A stretch of 8,875 nt of DNA from assembly GCA_023128635.1 (NCBI GenBank), contig JAGMDP010000097.1, positions 1 through 8,875 on the forward strand. The letters run 5' to 3'. This document shows, in pieces, positions 6,380 through 8,875 of the stretch. The notes under the pieces were generated by a model. The model saw only the letters and a list, made by a program, of their open reading frames with translations. It made no database searches and had not been told where the DNA came from. Position 1 is the first letter of the stretch, and each line of letters begins with the position of its first letter. Both the position numbers and the translations under genes were made by a program. Origin of the DNA: Candidatus Heimdallarchaeota archaeon (GTDB taxonomy: Archaea > Asgardarchaeota > Heimdallarchaeia > JABLTI01).

Positions 6380-7254
6380 GAAAGCTTCAAATTGCAGTAG
6401 TAGGCAGCAGAAATCTAGATTTGGACGTAGAGCAAGATAAATTTGCTTGGGATTTTTCATATAAACTAGGTTTTGCACTTGGAAGAACTTTGAATATTGT
6501 CGTTCTTGTTAGTGGAAAGACTGGTGTTGCAGAAGCTGTTACAAAAGGTGTAAATGATGCAGGAGGTATATCGGCAAACATTCTTCCAGGGAACCATAAG
6601 GAAGAAGGTAATGAATTATCTCATGTGAACCTTGCATCTACATTTTCTGGCAATGAATATTGTTGGCCGTTAATTTATTCTGCTGATTGTCTCATTGCAA
6701 TTGGTGGGGGAACAGAAACCAGTGTGCAGATATCTCTCGCAGTGGATTTGGGGTTGCATGTAGTTATTTTTTCAAAAGCTGGAGGAGTTTCTGCTTCAGT
6801 TTTTACTTCATTAGAACCTGCATTCCAGAAGATGCGGTCATCACAACTGGTTTATTTGGTAGATAATGAAGAAGAAGCCTTAGAAAGAGCTAAGCAATTT
6901 GCACTAGATCGAGTTAAAAAAGAGAAGAGAATTGATGATAAAACCAAGATTGAATTACCAGCACTCTTAGAATTAATCTCAAATAGAAATAGATTAGCTA
7001 TTATTAATGCTTTAATTACCAAAAAAACACTATCACCTCAAGAACTCTCGGATCAGCTAAAAATACCTCTTGCTATGGTTCAAGCTTATTTGGAAGAACT
7101 TGATAGTCATGAAATGATCTTGGCAAAAAAGACTATTGCGGAGGAGCATTTATTTAGTATTAATATGGATAATCAATTTGTAAGGAAACTAGTAGACTTA
7201 ATTTCTTTTACGCAATCTAAAGATAAGGATGAATTAGGAGAGCAGATGGAATGA
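6376..7254 (+). CDS. SLOG-family Rossmann domain fused to winged-helix regulator
   Basis: This 292-residue protein has two parts. Residues 1-180 match the SLOG/LOG-like fold (close to the TIGR00725 type): IAVVGSRN (6-13), LVSGKTGVAEAVTKGVNDAGG (44-64) with the phosphate loop, ILPG (69-72), SADCLIAIGGGTETS (102-116) in place of PGGxGTxxE, and ISLAVDLGLHVVIF (119-132). This fold binds nucleotides or nucleotide-derived ligands. Residues 192-265 look like an ArsR-type winged helix: LLELISNRNRLAIINALI, then LSPQELSDQLKIPLAMVQAYLEELDSHEMI. A ligand-responsive DNA-binding regulator is the natural reading, but it is inferred. The catalytic Glu pattern of cytokinin-type LOG phosphoribohydrolases (PGGxGTxxE) is altered, which favours sensing over catalysis. 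No clear Shine-Dalgarno precedes the ATG; a 19-codon ORF ends in an ATGA overlap with it. Its 3' end overlaps the next gene by four bases, indicating an operon. Confidence 0.82.
   Translation: MRKLQIAVVGSRNLDLDVEQDKFAWDFSYKLGFALGRTLNIVVLVSGKTGVAEAVTKGVNDAGGISANILPGNHKEEGNELSHVNLASTFSGNEYCWPLIYSADCLIAIGGGTETSVQISLAVDLGLHVVIFSKAGGVSASVFTSLEPAFQKMRSSQLVYLVDNEEEALERAKQFALDRVKKEKRIDDKTKIELPALLELISNRNRLAIINALITKKTLSPQELSDQLKIPLAMVQAYLEELDSHEMILAKKTIAEEHLFSINMDNQFVRKLVDLISFTQSKDKDELGEQME
7237..7240 (+). promoter_or_regulatory. Ribosome binding site GGAG inside SLOG-wHTH gene
   Basis: GGAG lies 10 nt before ATG 7251, within the last codons of the previous gene. Together with the ATGA overlap it supports coupled translation. 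Confidence 0.5.
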
Positions 7255-7952
7255 AAATATTAGTGTTCGCTTCATGTAGTAAAAGGAAATCAATATCATA
7301 TCCCACAGAACCTAGATGCAAAGATATTGTAATGAAGGAAATGAAAGATTCATTTGTTGAACGTTTTCCTGAAAAACGTACAGCAAGAGATTTGTATCGA
7401 GGATCATTGAATATAAGTATAAATTCAGCTGTAACACAATTAAGAGATTTCTTTGATGTAAGTTTTTACATTATTTCTGCTGGATTTGGAATAGTGGAAG
7501 AGAATGAATTAGTTCCTCCCTACAACTGTTCTTTTTCGCAAATGAACAATGAAGATTTAATTGAAAGAGCAAGGTTACTCAGAATACCTGATGATTTTCA
7601 AGAAATTGTTGAAAAAGAGAAACCGGATTTAATGTACTTGGCTCTAGGGAAAACCTATCTTACAGCATTAGGAGAATGGGATAAGGCTTTACCATGTGCA
7701 ACAATTGCTTTTACAGAATCAACTTCAAAAAAGGTCATTACTTTACCTGCTAATAATATAGCCGTTCAAGAAGTGGCACATCTTGGTATTGGTCCAATTC
7801 ATGGTGTTGTTGGATACAAAGGAGATCTTTTACTTTTAACAACGAGATTTGTTAAAAATAATCAGAAGAATCCAGAAAAAGCATTACTAGAATTACTGGA
7901 AACACCTGATGATCTTGTTCAAATGCTAGCCATGCTTAGAAAAATCGATTAA
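7251..7952 (+). CDS. CSKRK-motif protein, YaaA/DUF6884-like
   Basis: The protein has 233 residues and no membrane segment. Visible motifs are FASCSKRK (6-13) at the very N-terminus, ARDLYRGSLN (45-54), YIISAGFGIVEENELVPPY (73-91) and LALGKTYL (near 131-138). The order Cys-Ser-Lys, Asp-Leu-Tyr, Ser-Ala-x-x-Gly and Pro-Tyr is the pattern I associate with DUF6884 and, more distantly, with YaaA (DUF328), which is linked to DNA binding and peroxide stress in bacteria. The C-terminal part (HLGIGPIHGVVGYKGDLLLL) is not one I recognise. No reaction can be assigned. The ATG is supported by GGAG 10 nt upstream and by the ATGA overlap with the SLOG-wHTH gene, so the two are very likely translated together. 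The nucleotidyltransferase-like gene follows after 6 bp. A link to nucleotide or nucleic-acid damage is inferred from family and neighbours. Confidence 0.72.
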   Translation: MKILVFASCSKRKSISYPTEPRCKDIVMKEMKDSFVERFPEKRTARDLYRGSLNISINSAVTQLRDFFDVSFYIISAGFGIVEENELVPPYNCSFSQMNNEDLIERARLLRIPDDFQEIVEKEKPDLMYLALGKTYLTALGEWDKALPCATIAFTESTSKKVITLPANNIAVQEVAHLGIGPIHGVVGYKGDLLLLTTRFVKNNQKNPEKALLELLETPDDLVQMLAMLRKID

Positions 7953-7958
7953 TGAAAG

Positions 7959-8378
7959 ATGTGTTTTGAGTTGGATATTGATTTAAAGAAATTAAATTAT
8001 AAATTTAAGAAGAAACCTTTGCTTGTGGGAGGATTAGCAATGGAATTTTACGGTTTACGAAAAGCAGGAAAGGATATTGATTTCATTGTAACGAAAGAAG
8101 ATTATGATCAATTAGCAAAACAATATCCGAATGATTTGAAAGATATTTTTGGCGATTTAGGTGTTTGTGTCTTTAATTTTGAGATTTGGAAATCTATCCG
8201 GTATCATCTCTATGAGGAATTAATTCAAAATGCGAAAGAAGAAAATGACTATCTAGTAATTTCTTTGGAAAAATTACTTCTATTGAAAGCTCTCGCAATG
8301 TCTATTCGGAAATATCATAAAGACTTGAAATTAATAGTCGATAAAATTAATAACAAAAAAGTTGAACCAAAAAAGTAA
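7959..8378 (+). CDS. Small nucleotidyltransferase-like protein (MNT/DUF6036 type)
   Basis: This 139-residue protein shows the minimal nucleotidyltransferase signature: VGG (23-25), then KDIDFIV (38-44) whose D39 and D41 form the DxD metal pair at the usual spacing. The third carboxylate is not obvious; E75 in FNFEIW is the only candidate in the expected strand. The C-terminal ISLEKLLLLKALAMSIRKYHKDLK (about 101-124) matches the 'LLLLK' then 'KD' pattern of AbiEii/DUF6036-type proteins. Such proteins transfer NMP groups to proteins or tRNA, often as part of toxin-antitoxin pairs. No HEPN partner lies next to it, so a toxin-antitoxin role is not shown. The start is uncertain: ATG 7959 lacks a Shine-Dalgarno, and TTG at residue 5 is possible. 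A five-codon ATG frame overlapping the previous stop (TAATG) could help re-initiation. It is the last gene of the three-gene cassette. Confidence 0.72.
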   Translation: MCFELDIDLKKLNYKFKKKPLLVGGLAMEFYGLRKAGKDIDFIVTKEDYDQLAKQYPNDLKDIFGDLGVCVFNFEIWKSIRYHLYEELIQNAKEENDYLVISLEKLLLLKALAMSIRKYHKDLKLIVDKINNKKVEPKK

Positions 8379-8497
8379 TTACTTGCCAATTGTTTAATCT
8401 TTAACAAATTCAATGTGCAGAAAGACTAAGATTAAAAAATCACCATACTACAATATCCTAGAATAGTTAATTCAATCTTTAAATCGAGGTGAGATAA
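8379..8497 (+). promoter_or_regulatory. Intergenic region upstream of Arf-like GTPase
   Basis: These 119 bp contain TTTAATCTT (8393-8401) with an inverted copy AAGATTAAA (8428-8436), and a second direct copy of AATCTTTAA at 8474-8482. An imperfect hairpin (8390-8407) might end the upstream cassette. An AT-rich box near 8431-8438 could serve as TATA element with a leader of about 35 nt. All of this is weak in such AT-rich DNA. Confidence 0.25.
8486..8492 (+). promoter_or_regulatory. Strong ribosome binding site GAGGTGA
   Basis: Seven bases match the archaeal consensus GGAGGTGA, with a 5-nt spacer to TTG 8498. This fixes the start of the GTPase although the codon is not ATG. Confidence 0.7.
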
Positions 8498-8875
8498 TTG
8501 AGTTGGTTATCCAAAATCTTTGGTATAAAAAAAGTGGAACAAAAAGCTAGCATAGTGATTCTAGGGGCATCAGGAGCAGGAAAAACAACATTAGTACGCT
8601 ATTTGGAAACAGGTCAACCAGTTATGAAGGATCCTCGTACAACCTTAGGTATAGATATTCGACAAAATCCCATTAATATCGGTGGTTGGTCTTTATCAGC
8701 TATTGATGTAGGTGGACAAGAGCTATACCGGGAAAGTCTTTGGGGTCTAGGGGTAAGTCAAGCTGATGCTGTGATATATGTTATTGACGGTACAGTGAAA
8801 TCAAAAAGTGACACTGCAATTTTTGAGGAAAGTAAATTTAATTTTGATTACATGTTGTCATTAGTAGAAACACAT
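8498..8875 (+). CDS. Arf-family small GTPase, 3' end beyond window
   Basis: The first 126 residues of an Arf-like GTPase are present; the gene runs off the right edge. The P-loop is GASGAGKT (23-30), the switch I Thr lies in DPRTTLGID (45-53), and switch II is DVGGQELYRESLWG (70-83), which is the Arf/Sar form of DxxG. Residues AVIYVIDGT (91-99) fit the following strand. The NKxD and SAK motifs would lie downstream. The N-terminus MSWLSKIFG is short and amphipathic, as in Arf proteins that attach to membranes. There is no Gly2, so N-myristoylation is not expected. The start is TTG, supported by GAGGTGA at 8486-8492 with a 5-nt spacer, the best ribosome-binding site in the window. Abundant Arf-like GTPases are a hallmark of Asgard archaea; the cellular role here is unknown. 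Confidence 0.9.
   Translation, partial: MSWLSKIFGIKKVEQKASIVILGASGAGKTTLVRYLETGQPVMKDPRTTLGIDIRQNPINIGGWSLSAIDVGGQELYRESLWGLGVSQADAVIYVIDGTVKSKSDTAIFEESKFNFDYMLSLVETH

Noticed and set aside
6387..6581. 64-codon minus-strand frame
   Set aside because: It is antisense to the SLOG domain, without independent support.
7952..7969. Possible frameshift at the start of the nucleotidyltransferase-like gene
   Set aside because: The five-codon ATG frame ends in TGA and shares no family sequence. The main frame already contains the full GG and DxD signature, so no shift is needed.
8379..8497. tRNA, riboswitch or CRISPR repeat in the last intergenic region
   Set aside because: No cloverleaf arms, T-loop GTTC sequence or regularly spaced repeats are visible. 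Only short AT-rich repeats occur.

Overview
The window is AT-rich (about one third G+C by eye), densely coding DNA from an archaeon, most likely an Asgard lineage. The sequence evidence is: a formylmethanofuran:tetrahydromethanopterin formyltransferase (Ftr), an Arf-family small GTPase with a DVGGQE switch II at the right edge, TATA-like boxes about 25-40 bp upstream of several genes, and Shine-Dalgarno matches to GGAGGTGA. Ftr alone also occurs in some methylotrophic bacteria, so the archaeal call rests on the combination, and the Asgard call rests mainly on the Arf-like GTPase. No rRNA, tRNA, CRISPR array or insertion sequence was seen.

Layout. Positions 1-97 hold no gene that I can see. 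Two minus-strand genes follow: an MBL-fold hydrolase with two rhodanese domains (98-1471), resembling persulfide dioxygenases, and an unrecognised helical protein with an acidic tail (1600-2316). A 250-bp divergent promoter region (2317-2567) contains a perfect 20-bp AT palindrome. Two plus-strand genes come next: a membrane family-2 glycosyltransferase (2568-3860) and ftr (3952-4884). Ftr converges on a minus-strand SAMHD1-like HD phosphohydrolase (4907-6250). From a 125-bp divergent region with repeats and a possible leader ORF, a compact plus-strand cassette starts: a SLOG-type Rossmann domain fused to a winged helix (6376-7254), a CSKRK-motif YaaA/DUF6884-like protein overlapping it by ATGA (7251-7952), and a small nucleotidyltransferase-like protein 6 bp further on (7959-8378). 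The window ends inside the Arf-like GTPase (from 8498).

How the genes may work together. Ftr belongs to the methanopterin C1 branch (Wood-Ljungdahl or formyl oxidation), but no other C1 gene is visible here. The MBL-rhodanese protein points to sulfane-sulfur handling. The most distinctive region is 4907-8378. There, four proteins with nucleotide-related folds (an HD dNTPase-like enzyme, a SLOG-wHTH sensor/regulator, a YaaA-like protein and an MNT-like nucleotidyltransferase) sit side by side around one divergent promoter. That they form a nucleotide-responsive regulatory, repair or defence module is inference from domains and gene order only.
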